From contig NZ_CP129613.1 in NCBI RefSeq assembly GCF_030486405.1, positions 930,001 to 994,000 on the forward strand: a stretch of DNA of 64,000 nucleotides, written 5' to 3'. The stretch is from Mycolicibacterium sp. HK-90 (GTDB taxonomy: Bacteria > Actinomycetota > Actinomycetes > Mycobacteriales > Mycobacteriaceae). The notes beneath the pieces were generated by a model. That model ran no database searches, had not been told where the DNA came from, and was given only the letters and a program-made list of their open reading frames with translations. Positions 1 through 8,303 of this stretch are shown here, in pieces; positions within the stretch are counted from its first letter, which is position 1, and the number at the start of each line of letters is the position of its first letter. The position numbers and the translations under genes were made by a program.

Positions 1-495
1 CCGGAGTACCGGTTGGGCGAGGAACTGGGCATCGCACTGGTGCGAGCGGGCTATGCGGTGATCACCGGGGGCGGTCCGGGTTCGATGGAGGCGGTCAACC
101 GCGGGGCCAGCGAGTCCGGGGGCTACTCCGTCGGACTCGGTATCGAACTTCCCTTCGAGCAGCGCCTCAACCACTGGGTCGATCTCGGCATCAACTTCCG
201 CTACTTCTTCGTCCGCAAGACCATGTTCGTCAAGTACGCGCAGGCATTCGTATGCCTGCCGGGCGGATTCGGCACCCTCGACGAACTGTTCGAGGCGCTG
301 ACCCTGGTGCAGACCCACAAGGTCACCGAGTTTCCGATCATCCTGCTGGGTGTCGACTACTGGTCGGGGCTGATCGACTGGATCCGCAACACCATGCTGC
401 GTGACGGAAAGATCTCCGAATCCGAGTTCGCCCTGCTCCATTGCACCGACAGTGTTGCCGAAGCCGTGGAACTCATCACCGCGTCGGCGGGATAG
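1..495 (+). CDS. LOG-family (TIGR00730-type) Rossmann-fold protein, 5' truncated by window edge
   Basis: The reading frame is open to the first base, so the start lies outside the window; only the last 164 codons are present. Two family motifs are visible: a glycine-rich TGGGPGSMEAVNRGA near the beginning and PGGFGTLDE in the middle, the signature of lysine-decarboxylase-like LOG proteins. LOG enzymes release free cytokinin bases from nucleoside 5'-monophosphates by phosphoribohydrolysis; many bacterial members probably act on ordinary nucleotides. The PGGxGT and following glutamate are intact, so an active enzyme is likely. Its stop lies 20 bases inside the convergent PaaK-like gene. The family call is firm, the substrate is inferred. 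Confidence 0.88.
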   Translation, partial: PEYRLGEELGIALVRAGYAVITGGGPGSMEAVNRGASESGGYSVGLGIELPFEQRLNHWVDLGINFRYFFVRKTMFVKYAQAFVCLPGGFGTLDELFEALTLVQTHKVTEFPIILLGVDYWSGLIDWIRNTMLRDGKISESEFALLHCTDSVAEAVELITASAG

Positions 496-1789
496 CCGAG
501 GAGTAGCGGCGCGGTTTGCCGGGCCCAAGCTCGGCCAGCGTCGGCACCCGCGTCACCTCGACGGGCCGGCCCAGCAGCAGGACCAGCGCCTCGATCACCC
601 GCTGCCGATCGCCCGAGGCGACCACCGCCGAGATGCGGCCATCCGCGTCCTGCGTGACGCTCCACCCGCGGGCGCCGGCGGCCTGCAGCTGCTGGGTCAG
701 GTCGACGCAGGGCACCGCATCCCCGGCGGCCGAGACGAAAACCGTTGCCTGCCTGCCCTCCAGGTCGGCGAGCGCCGGTCGGCCGCGATGGGTGACCAGT
801 CGCCCGTAGTCGCCGGTGCGATACCGCACGAGTGGCATGAACTGGTTCTCGCCGCAGGTCACCACGATCTCGCCGGCCAGTACCTCGACGTGGACCCGCC
901 GGTCGGCCACCAGGAACGGACCGCCGTCATCGCTCACCGCGATGGGCCGGGTCTCGTGCAAACCGTAAACGTCCAGTACCGGGCAGTCGTAGGCCGCCTC
1001 CAGTGCCCGGCGCAACGGAGTGGTCAGCGTCATCGCCCCGGAGATCAGCGCCAGCGGACGCAATACCGCCGCGAGCGCGGGTTCCAGCAGCACCTCGAGC
1101 GAGGTGGGCGTTCCGCTGATCACCTGAGGATCGGTCTCTCGCAGAAACCCGTCGCGCTGCGCACTGCCCCCGGCCCAGGTGGCGGGATGCAGATTGAGCC
1201 GGGTCATCAGCGCCTCGCCGAAGCCGGGCACCACCGAGGGATACGTGAACGCCTGCCGCTGAAAGACCGTCTGCACCAATGCCACCCGATGGTGCACCGG
1301 TTCCCACCCGGCCCCCACCAAGCCGCGCAGCCAGTGAAATCCGCGGGCCAACTCGTCCGGGTCGTCCGGCATCACCAGGGCGGCCCCGGTGCTTCCGGAA
1401 CTCGTGCCGTGCAGCATTCGGCTCAGATCGGCACCGGGCGGGACGAACGCGGCGATGTCGTCGACCAGATCCTCACGCCCGATGAGCGGGAAGTCGGCGA
1501 GACTCTCCAACGTGCCCGGGTGGCGGCGATAGGCCGGGAGGGTGCGGGCCAGCGCGAGATGCTGCGGCAGCCAATCATCAAGCGGCAGTTGCCGGGTGGT
1601 CGCCTGCTGTTGATCGGGGGTGAGCCGGTGCCCGACGCGGTGACACCATGCCGGGGCGAGCCGGTGCTGCTCGAGAGCGGCCAACCGGGCCCGACCGTCC
1701 GCCGACAGCCCCGGCCAGCGTTCCTCATCGGTCAGGGCCACCTGGCCGAACGGGACGTAATCTGCGAGCCGCAGCGGATCGTCACTCAC
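476..1789 (-). CDS. PaaK/CapK-like adenylate-forming (AMP-binding) protein, last gene of MoxR-vWA operon
   Basis: This 437-residue protein has the core motifs of the phenylacetate-CoA ligase/CapK branch of adenylate-forming enzymes: the phosphate-binding TSSGSTG at about residue 129, VYGLHE at about 275, YRTGDYG at about 323 and a C-terminal GKPRRY lysine motif. Family members activate a carboxylate with ATP to an acyl-adenylate and usually transfer it to CoA or another acceptor; the substrate cannot be read here. The GTG start at 1789 overlaps the stop of the upstream gene (GTGAGTGA), which argues for translational coupling; a longer frame upstream only runs inside that neighbour. It is the last of five overlapping minus-strand genes beginning with a MoxR ATPase. 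Confidence 0.8.
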   Translation of the reverse strand: MSDDPLRLADYVPFGQVALTDEERWPGLSADGRARLAALEQHRLAPAWCHRVGHRLTPDQQQATTRQLPLDDWLPQHLALARTLPAYRRHPGTLESLADFPLIGREDLVDDIAAFVPPGADLSRMLHGTSSGSTGAALVMPDDPDELARGFHWLRGLVGAGWEPVHHRVALVQTVFQRQAFTYPSVVPGFGEALMTRLNLHPATWAGGSAQRDGFLRETDPQVISGTPTSLEVLLEPALAAVLRPLALISGAMTLTTPLRRALEAAYDCPVLDVYGLHETRPIAVSDDGGPFLVADRRVHVEVLAGEIVVTCGENQFMPLVRYRTGDYGRLVTHRGRPALADLEGRQATVFVSAAGDAVPCVDLTQQLQAAGARGWSVTQDADGRISAVVASGDRQRVIEALVLLLGRPVEVTRVPTLAELGPGKPRRYSSAIPPTR

Positions 1790-2396
1790 TGTTGTACCGG
1801 GCCGCAGCTTCTTTCGCCTTCGCGTCGGCCAGTCTGCGTTGGACGGCCATGCGGTGCTCGTGATCGGCCAGGGCCTGCGCCAGCGCTCCCTCGCGGCGCA
1901 CCGAATCACGCATCTCGAACAGCGAACGTGCCTGCGTGACATCCTCTCCGCGGGGCAGCAGACCGTTCCACAGCAGGAAGGTGCGCACCGCCTCGTCGCG
2001 GCGCTCCGAATCGCTGAGCCAACGGCCGGGGTCGACCAGCGGCGCCACCCGAAAAGCCAAGGCCAACAATGCTGGTGCCGCTTTCCGCTCGTCGAGTGGC
2101 GCGGTGAGCGGGCCGACGAGGTCGGTGCCGGCGAACAACCACAGGCCGATCGCGGCACCCCGCCGGGAAGCGGGCGTGCCCCGCTCGGCGATGCGCTGAG
2201 CGGCCGCGGCGCAGCCGGTGTGGTCGAACACGTCGCACGCGAGCGCCACCACGTCGACGGTGTCGGCCAGAAACGGCTGCGGCGTACTCGCCAGCCGGGC
2301 CGCTACCTCGTCGACCGCGGGGCCGGGCCGCAGCCCGGACCACACCTCCTGCTCATCCATGCGCTCCGCGAACCAGTTCGCCAGTTCGTCAGCCAT
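1782..2396 (-). CDS. Hypothetical protein in MoxR-vWA operon
   Basis: I do not recognise this 204-residue protein. It is soluble, Ala/Leu/Arg-rich and predicted largely helical, with a basic and charged C-terminal helix (from about residue 170) that could form a coiled coil. No catalytic motif is evident. The ATG at 2396 sits inside the last codons of the vWA gene (8-base overlap) and its stop overlaps the start of the PaaK-like gene, so it is held between two partners in one transcription unit. An adaptor or substrate-linking role is only an inference from this position. Confidence 0.7.
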   Translation of the reverse strand: MADELANWFAERMDEQEVWSGLRPGPAVDEVAARLASTPQPFLADTVDVVALACDVFDHTGCAAAAQRIAERGTPASRRGAAIGLWLFAGTDLVGPLTAPLDERKAAPALLALAFRVAPLVDPGRWLSDSERRDEAVRTFLLWNGLLPRGEDVTQARSLFEMRDSVRREGALAQALADHEHRMAVQRRLADAKAKEAAARYNSE

Positions 2397-4251
2397 GTGC
2401 CACCGCCCGCCGATATCCCGCGATGTGCGCGGCCAGCCTCGCGCAGACGGCCGGCGCGTCGGCCATGCTGTCCAGGTAGTCGACGGCGTAGCCGGCCTCG
2501 GCGGCCGGCCCGGCCACCGAGCGGGTCCGGTCCTGCACCAGCAGGGTGGCGGTGTCGAGTTGACGCCGCACCGCTGCCGCCACCTCGGCGTACTCTTCCT
2601 GACCGGCACCGAACATCGACGCCAGCCCGTCGTCGGACAGCACCACGAGGTGGCTCAGCTCGTCGCGGGTCCGCTCGCCGGATGGGTACCGGGCGGCCAG
2701 CAGATCCAGCGGGAACACCGTGGCGCCGGAGAAGAAGGTGGTCAGTTGGCGCATGATCTCCAGCCGGTCTCGGGTGTACACACTGTCTCCGGCCACCTGG
2801 CCGCGGCCCGCCCATGACGTGACCCGCACCCGCCCACCACCTTTGAGGACCGACAGGGCAAGGATCATGCCGGCCAGGACGGCAGGCGAGCCCCGTTCGG
2901 GCTTCGGCATCGAGCCCGAGGAGTCGATGTACAGATCGAGTGCCACCGCTTCGGTGGTGGTGACCGTTTCGTCGGGCAGTTGGGTACGTCGTCGTGTCGT
3001 CACCCCGGGTATCACCACCGGGTTCACGGCGAGGGTGGCCGGCCAGTCCAGTTCGGTGGCGTCGTCACCGAGCTCCCAGGTCTCCAGCGGCCCGGGGATT
3101 CCCCGATCGCTGAGACCGCGGCCGGTTTGCCGCATTGGGCGGACCCACGGCCGGGCCTGCGCCTCGTACCACGCGAGCATGACGGCGTTCGGATCGGACC
3201 CGGCGAACAAGTCCAAAGTCTGTGCGACGCCGTACTGTTGGCCCGGCGCCGGATCCTGCGGGGCGGCACCGATCGCGGCGGCCGAGGGATGCGTCGGGGT
3301 CTCGCTGAGCCGCGGATCGGCCAGTACTTGAGCGAGTTCGGCCGCGGTGGCCGGTGATCCGCCCTGTTCGGCGCAGCCGCCGTCGGGAAGGCCGGAGGCA
3401 TCGGGAGTCATGGACTCCAGTACCAGGTAGGGCACCAGCACCATGCCGAAGGTCAGGGCCCCGCCCACCGGGTCGGCCCCGAAGGTGCGGACCGCCTGGG
3501 CCACGTACTCGGCATCGGTGACGGGTTGCACCGGCTGGCTCAACAGCAGCTCGTCCTGGATGGCGCGCACCCGCATGGCGGCCGCCCGGTGTGCCCGTTC
3601 CTTCTCCCGCAGGTCCTCGCGGACCTTCGACACGTCGATCGTGGCCGGATCGACGTGCTGGCGGGCCCGCGCCGCATCCCGCACCGCCTCGGCCACGGTA
3701 GGAGGATCGTTGGGGCACAACGTGTTCGACGGTAGCGACCACAACAACTCGTAGGCCCGCATCAGCACCCACCAGGCCGCGTTCGACACCGGTTCCGCAG
3801 CGGTCAACGTCCGCCACAACGTGATCATGTCCGGCTCGGTACCGGGGTTCAGCCGGCGCTGCATCCGAACCACCCGATCGTTGATGAGCAGGTCCGACCA
3901 CAGATTGGACAGCATCCGCGCCGTCGCGGTGACGGGGATGGCCCGTCGCGGATCGCTCGCCACGATCGCCCGGGCCATCTGCTGCAGCAGCTTGAACGAG
4001 ACGATGCGGGTGCTCGGGGACAGCACGTGGTGGCCGACCTCGTGGGCGAAGACACTGGCCAGGTGGCGCTGGGCGCCCCGGTGGTTCAGCTCGTCGAGAT
4101 CGATGGAGATCGACGGCGGGAACGCGAACCAGGCAAAGGTACCGGTTCCGCTGTCGCGCACCATGTTCGGTGGATGCAGCTCGACGCCCCACAGGTCGAG
4201 CGCGGCCCGCCAGGCCACCAGCTCGGTGTCGGTCGGCGCGCGGCCGGTCAT
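2389..4251 (-). CDS. HExxH metallopeptidase-like / von Willebrand A (vWA) fusion protein
   Basis: The 620-residue protein combines two modules. Near the N-terminus FAHEVGHHVLSPS supplies a zinc-binding HExxH (His70, Glu71, His74) of the gluzincin/metzincin kind. The C-terminal third (about 435-600) is a vWA domain with an intact MIDAS start, DLYIDSSGSM (DxSxS at 443-447), and a later VVLSDDG aspartate. The pairing resembles the DUF2201/COG3864 group (predicted metallopeptidase plus VWA-like domain), which I know to occur beside MoxR-type ATPases. The ATG at 4251 overlaps the upstream stop as ATGA. It presumably works with the MoxR ATPase encoded two genes upstream; protease activity is not proven by the motif alone. 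Confidence 0.8.
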   Translation of the reverse strand: MTGRAPTDTELVAWRAALDLWGVELHPPNMVRDSGTGTFAWFAFPPSISIDLDELNHRGAQRHLASVFAHEVGHHVLSPSTRIVSFKLLQQMARAIVASDPRRAIPVTATARMLSNLWSDLLINDRVVRMQRRLNPGTEPDMITLWRTLTAAEPVSNAAWWVLMRAYELLWSLPSNTLCPNDPPTVAEAVRDAARARQHVDPATIDVSKVREDLREKERAHRAAAMRVRAIQDELLLSQPVQPVTDAEYVAQAVRTFGADPVGGALTFGMVLVPYLVLESMTPDASGLPDGGCAEQGGSPATAAELAQVLADPRLSETPTHPSAAAIGAAPQDPAPGQQYGVAQTLDLFAGSDPNAVMLAWYEAQARPWVRPMRQTGRGLSDRGIPGPLETWELGDDATELDWPATLAVNPVVIPGVTTRRRTQLPDETVTTTEAVALDLYIDSSGSMPKPERGSPAVLAGMILALSVLKGGGRVRVTSWAGRGQVAGDSVYTRDRLEIMRQLTTFFSGATVFPLDLLAARYPSGERTRDELSHLVVLSDDGLASMFGAGQEEYAEVAAAVRRQLDTATLLVQDRTRSVAGPAAEAGYAVDYLDSMADAPAVCARLAAHIAGYRRAVAHG

Positions 4252-4862
4252 GCCGGCCAGATCTCGGCCAGATAGGAGGTGGGGCGCACCACCAGCCGGG
4301 CCGTCCGTGGCCCGTCCTCCGAAGCGGCGGCCGGGGGCGCGGGTGACAGGACGTGACCGAATACGTCGGCATCGATCTGCCAGCGCTGAGTGCCGACGTT
4401 CACCGTCCACCGGCCCGGACCGGACGGCACCGGATCGGTGGGGGGATGCTGCCACACGCCGCCGAGCCCGGTGAAACCGCCGATCCGCGCGATCAGTTCG
4501 CCCGGCCGGTGCAGCGGCCAGTAAAACCGGTCCACCGCCTGCCCATTGGTGAAGTGGACGACGGCGTCGACCGGAAGACTCAGCACCCGGGCAGCCAGAT
4601 CGATGGGCAGCCGCTCCAACCGGGCCAGCGCGTCGGCCCGGATCCCCAGCACCCCGGCCCGCCAGGCGGCCACCGCGGCGACATCGACCATCGCCTCGGG
4701 CGCCACTGAAATACCGCTCAGCGCATGGCGGTAGCGGTGTGGATCGCCGCCGAACCGGGCGACGTTGTCGGCGGACAGGGCAAGGTCGAGCCCCGATACC
4801 GCGGGCAGCTCGGCCGGTGCCGGCGCGTCGAGGTTGACCCGGTGGTACGGCCGGGCGATCAC
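4248..4862 (-). CDS. Hypothetical protein between MoxR ATPase and vWA genes
   Basis: This is a 204-residue protein of no family I can name. It has no signal peptide or membrane segment. The middle has a hydrophobic, leucine-rich region and the C-terminal half is rich in Trp, Gly and Pro (VWQHPPTDP, RWTVNVGTQRWQID), suggesting beta structure. The GTG start at 4862 overlaps the MoxR stop as GTGA and its own stop overlaps the vWA start as ATGA, so translation of all three is very likely coupled. A longer frame upstream lies inside the MoxR gene and was not used. In ternary MoxR-vWA systems the third component is often variable; this may be that partner. Confidence 0.7.
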   Translation of the reverse strand: MIARPYHRVNLDAPAPAELPAVSGLDLALSADNVARFGGDPHRYRHALSGISVAPEAMVDVAAVAAWRAGVLGIRADALARLERLPIDLAARVLSLPVDAVVHFTNGQAVDRFYWPLHRPGELIARIGGFTGLGGVWQHPPTDPVPSGPGRWTVNVGTQRWQIDADVFGHVLSPAPPAAASEDGPRTARLVVRPTSYLAEIWPA

Positions 4863-6427
4863 CCGCCGTTCTCCAGCCAGTGCAGATAGTTCGAATACCG
4901 TTGGTACAGATACTTCAGCGCGACCAGATCGTCGAAATCGCGGCCGTAGATCTTGCCGATACCCGAGATCGCCGAGATCCGGGCTTCGATGGTGGTGAGG
5001 CGCCGCGTCACCTCGAGCGCGCCGACGCCGTCGAGGCCACCGTCGAACTCGGCAAGCAGCTCGGCCACCGGGTCCTCGTCCTCGCGGGCCAGGGCGACGA
5101 ACTGCCGGCACGAGGCGTCGAACAGGTCGGTCAGCCAGCCGGCGGCATCGGAGGCCAGTTCCCGGTCGGCGCCGGTGTCGAACCGGGGATGCGCGGTATT
5201 CGGTAACAGCTTGCCGCGCAAGGCGAACGGCACCATCGCGCGGACGTCCTCGAGGGTGACGGTGTCGTTGCCCCGGAACCAGGCCAGCGCCTTAGCGTAG
5301 AGCACCAGGTTCTGCAGCGAGCGCACCGACACCCCGTTGACGGTCTGCGAACCGAGATCCACCTGCAGGTCCGCGCCGGAGTTGGCGTCGATGACCTGCT
5401 CGACCTCAAGACCGGCAGTCGCCACCACATCCTTGGTCCGGTACTCGAACCGACGACCACCGTGCTGGACGAACTCGAAGTGGCTGATGAAGAACTCCAG
5501 GCGGCGCCGCACCTCGGTGGGCACCGGGATCGTGCGGATCGCGGCGACCATCGCGGCCTGCTCGGCGGCGGTGAACACCAGCTCGGCCGGCACGTTGTCC
5601 TCGGGGCGGTCCCCGGCCTCGACCCGGCTCACCAGCTCGTCGAGGAACCGGCTGTTGAACCCGAATGCCTGCACCGTCACGTCGATGCGGTCCCGCAGCG
5701 CCTGGATCACCGGGAAGGTGCCGCCACCGCCGTCGTCGTTGGCGGTGAAAAACCAGCTCTGCACGCCGTGTTCGGGTGCGGTGACGTGCATCTGGTCGTG
5801 GCTTTCGACGTATCCCTCGGCGACCATGGTCAGCAGCGCGGACTGGGTCTTGGTCGGAATCCGGTTGTATTCGTCGACGATCTTGACCGGTGCGGTCAGC
5901 CAGCTCTTCCACGCGATGGTGATCTCGGCCAGGCTCCCGGCCTGCACCAGATCGCGCGGCAGCGGTATCCCGACCAGGTCACCCACGGTCAACTGCGGCT
6001 GACCCTGTTGCACGTGGCGTCGCACCTCGGCGGGCGCTGATCCGGCCAGCACCCCCATCAGCACGGCAAGGGTGGTCTTGCCGCGGCCCGGGCCGCCGAT
6101 CAGCAGACACCGACCGCCGACGGCGAAAGTCAGCAGCGGGACAAGGACATTGGAGGAGTAGGCAGGCTGCTTGGGCAGACTCAGGGTGGCGCCGGCATCG
6201 CCGAGCGGATAGCTGACAGTGGTGTCCGAGCCGAATTCGACGTCGTAGAACGGGGAGATGACGGCCTTGTTGATCAGCCAGAAGTAGGCGCGGCGCAGCT
6301 TCTCGTCGAGGGTGACCGGCGTGACCGCGGGCGGTGTGAACAGGTCGGCGGCGGTGAGGCCGCCGGCCGGCGCGTGATGCACGGGCAAGGTCGGCGATTG
6401 GGATACCGCACTCCACCTGGTCGTCAT
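4859..6427 (-). CDS. MoxR-type AAA+ ATPase, first gene of five-gene operon
   Basis: This 522-residue AAA+ protein has a Walker A GGPGRGKTT at residues 111-119, Walker B VKIVDEYNRIP at 181-191 with the DE pair and the N-R-I-P run typical of MoxR ATPases, and a sensor-1-like WFFTANDD near 225. MoxR ATPases act as chaperones or metal-insertion/remodelling machines and typically partner vWA proteins through MIDAS contacts; such a partner is encoded two genes downstream. The ATG follows a GGGGGG run that can act as ribosome binding site. Downstream genes all overlap by 4 to 8 bases. Family assignment is strong; the client is unknown. Confidence 0.88.
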   Translation of the reverse strand: MTTRWSAVSQSPTLPVHHAPAGGLTAADLFTPPAVTPVTLDEKLRRAYFWLINKAVISPFYDVEFGSDTTVSYPLGDAGATLSLPKQPAYSSNVLVPLLTFAVGGRCLLIGGPGRGKTTLAVLMGVLAGSAPAEVRRHVQQGQPQLTVGDLVGIPLPRDLVQAGSLAEITIAWKSWLTAPVKIVDEYNRIPTKTQSALLTMVAEGYVESHDQMHVTAPEHGVQSWFFTANDDGGGGTFPVIQALRDRIDVTVQAFGFNSRFLDELVSRVEAGDRPEDNVPAELVFTAAEQAAMVAAIRTIPVPTEVRRRLEFFISHFEFVQHGGRRFEYRTKDVVATAGLEVEQVIDANSGADLQVDLGSQTVNGVSVRSLQNLVLYAKALAWFRGNDTVTLEDVRAMVPFALRGKLLPNTAHPRFDTGADRELASDAAGWLTDLFDASCRQFVALAREDEDPVAELLAEFDGGLDGVGALEVTRRLTTIEARISAISGIGKIYGRDFDDLVALKYLYQRYSNYLHWLENGG

Positions 6428-6479
6428 CTGCCCCCCTTCGGGCTAATGCTAACTGTCCGGCGCCGGCTGCCCATTCGTT

Positions 6480-6534
6480 GATTCTGCGGCCAGGGCTTGG
6501 CTCACTCGCACTTTCTCGCCGTGGCCGCAGAGTC
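6480..6534. repeat. Imperfect inverted repeat between xthA and the MoxR operon
   Basis: Two 17-base arms (6480-6496 and 6518-6534) match as inverted copies at 15 of 17 positions, with a perfect 9-base core CTGCGGCCA/TGGCCGCAG and a 21-base loop. It lies 3' of xthA on the minus strand and 5' of the MoxR gene, so it may end xthA transcripts, though there is no T-tract. It may also be a copy of a dispersed palindromic element. Confidence 0.6.
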
Positions 6535-6545
6535 GACCGAGCGAC

Positions 6546-7358
6546 TCAGCTCAGCTCCACCACGACCGGGGCGTGATCGCTGGGTGCCGTGGTGCCCTTC
6601 TTGGGCCGTCGCTCGTCCTTCACGATCTCGGCATTGGTGACGCGCGAGGCCAGGCCGGGGGAGCCGAGGATGAAATCGATGCGCATGCCGCGGCGCTTCT
6701 GGAACGCCAGCTGGGTGTAATCCCAGTACGTGTAGATCCCCGGCCCTTCCGTGAAAGGCCGCACCACATCGGTGAATTGGGCGTCATGCATGGCCTGGAA
6801 CGCGACCCGCTCGGGCTCGGAAACGTGCGTGCTCCCGTTGAACGCGGCCATGTCCCAGACGTCTTCATCCTTGGGGGCGATGTTCCAGTCACCGACCAGT
6901 GCGATCGGCTGCTCCGGATCCGCCTGCAGCCAGCCGGCGGCGGTATCCCGCAGGGCGGCAAGCCAATCGAGCTTGTAGGCATAGTGCGGATCGGCCAGGG
7001 TGCGACCGTTGGGGACATACAGGCTCCACACCCGCACGCCGCCGCAGGTCGCTCCCAGGGCGCGGGCCTCGGCGATGGCTTCTTCCTCGGGTTTGCTGCT
7101 CCAGGTCGGTTGTCCCGCGAAACCGATCTCGATGTCCTCGAGGCCGACGCGCGACGCGATGGCGACGCCGTTCCACTGGTTCAGCCCGATGTGCGCCACC
7201 TCATAGCCCAGTGCCGCGAAGGGCAGCATCGGGAACTGCGCGTCGGTGCACTTGGTCTCCTGCATGGCCAGCACGTCGACGTCGGCACGCTCCAGCCAGT
7301 CGACCACCCGGTCTACGCGGGTACGGATCGAATTGACGTTCCAGGTGGCCAGGCGCAT
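6546..7358 (-). CDS. xthA: Exodeoxyribonuclease III / AP endonuclease
   Basis: This is a full-length 270-residue member of the exonuclease III / EEP family. The order of motifs is intact: N-terminal ATWNVNSIRTR, the catalytic LAMQETKC glutamate, VPNGRTL, the GDWNIAP Asp/Asn pair, MRIDFILGS and the terminal PSDHAPVV histidine. The enzyme cuts 5' of abasic sites and removes blocked 3' ends during base excision repair. It is followed on the same strand by the MoxR operon after 118 bases and preceded by the GNAT gene 18 bases upstream, matching the Rv0427c-Rv0428c order. Confidence is high. Confidence 0.96.
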   Translation of the reverse strand: MRLATWNVNSIRTRVDRVVDWLERADVDVLAMQETKCTDAQFPMLPFAALGYEVAHIGLNQWNGVAIASRVGLEDIEIGFAGQPTWSSKPEEEAIAEARALGATCGGVRVWSLYVPNGRTLADPHYAYKLDWLAALRDTAAGWLQADPEQPIALVGDWNIAPKDEDVWDMAAFNGSTHVSEPERVAFQAMHDAQFTDVVRPFTEGPGIYTYWDYTQLAFQKRRGMRIDFILGSPGLASRVTNAEIVKDERRPKKGTTAPSDHAPVVVELS

Positions 7359-7376
7359 GGGTGTAGAGAGTACGGG

Positions 7377-8279
7377 TCAGCGTGGGCCGACCAGATCCTC
7401 GGCCGCGACATAACGGGTTTGATGATGTAGCCGGAAACCCAGCGAGGTGTACAGCGCGACCGCCTCGTGGTTGTCCACCTCGACCTGGACGTAGGCGTGC
7501 CGGGCGCCCGCCTCGGCACCCCAGACCAGCAGCGCCTCGCACACGGCGCGGGCGTGGCCCTGTCGACGGCGGCCGGGCGGCACCCGGACCGATGAGATGC
7601 CCAGCCAGGCGGTGCCGTCGGGGGCCGTCGTCACCGCGCCGCGGCCGACCGCGCACTCGGGCACCGTCGCGAACGTCAACCGCCCGTCGACCACTGCCGT
7701 CAACACGTCGACGGGGACTTCGCGTTCGTAGATCCGCAGCCACTGCGCGTCCGGTTGCCGTGCCAGCGTCACACTCGCGGTGGAGGGGGCAGCGGGCAGT
7801 TCGCGCACCATCACCCGGGTCGGTTTGATGCCGGGGCTGCGGATCGGCAGCAGCCGCTCCGGCAGGGCCAGCCAGGCCGGCAGGTCACGTTCGCGGTACC
7901 AGTCGAGCACCGCGGACAGGTCGGCGATCTGTGCCGACACGCCCAGCGGTATCGCCGAATTGGCGCGGCTGGTGACGCCGTGCCCGGCGCGCAGCAGCCA
8001 GCCGCCCAGCCAGTGCTGCTCGACACCGGGCCAGGCCAGTGCCGCGGCATGCTCGAGGGCGCGGATCTCCGAGGCCCGCACCGGGGCGTGCGACAGCTCG
8101 CGCACGCTGACGATGTCGTCGGGCGCGACGTCGACGAGTTCGCCGTCCTTGGTGCGGATCAGCACCGTCGGTGTCAGGCGCTCCAGATGTCCGATGACAT
8201 CGGTGAGCGGCTTGGCCGACCCGGCGGGCAGCCGGTAGCGCAGGCTGACCCGGGATCCGGGTGCGGGCAGCTCAGACAT
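7377..8279 (-). CDS. GNAT-family acetyltransferase (Rv0428c-like)
   Basis: The 300-residue protein has a small N-terminal beta-rich, SH3-like module (about 1-60, SRVSLRYRLP... VAPDDIVSV) followed by a GNAT domain in the C-terminal half: SVRVPPGRRRQGHARAV carries the acetyl-CoA pyrophosphate loop R/Q-x-x-G-x-A/G, and VEVDNHEAVALYTSLGF is the terminal GNAT helix. It likely acetylates a small molecule or protein amine; the acceptor is unknown. It lies between def and xthA with 24- and 18-base gaps, so the three are probably co-transcribed. The same neighbourhood is seen for Rv0428c. Confidence 0.88.
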   Translation of the reverse strand: MSELPAPGSRVSLRYRLPAGSAKPLTDVIGHLERLTPTVLIRTKDGELVDVAPDDIVSVRELSHAPVRASEIRALEHAAALAWPGVEQHWLGGWLLRAGHGVTSRANSAIPLGVSAQIADLSAVLDWYRERDLPAWLALPERLLPIRSPGIKPTRVMVRELPAAPSTASVTLARQPDAQWLRIYEREVPVDVLTAVVDGRLTFATVPECAVGRGAVTTAPDGTAWLGISSVRVPPGRRRQGHARAVCEALLVWGAEAGARHAYVQVEVDNHEAVALYTSLGFRLHHQTRYVAAEDLVGPR

Positions 8280-8303
8280 CGAATTCGCGGAAGGCGACCG
8301 GCA

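Noticed and set aside
401..1939. Long plus-strand frame of 512 codons
   Set aside because: It runs antisense to the PaaK-like gene, has no family motif and is explained by high third-position GC of that gene.
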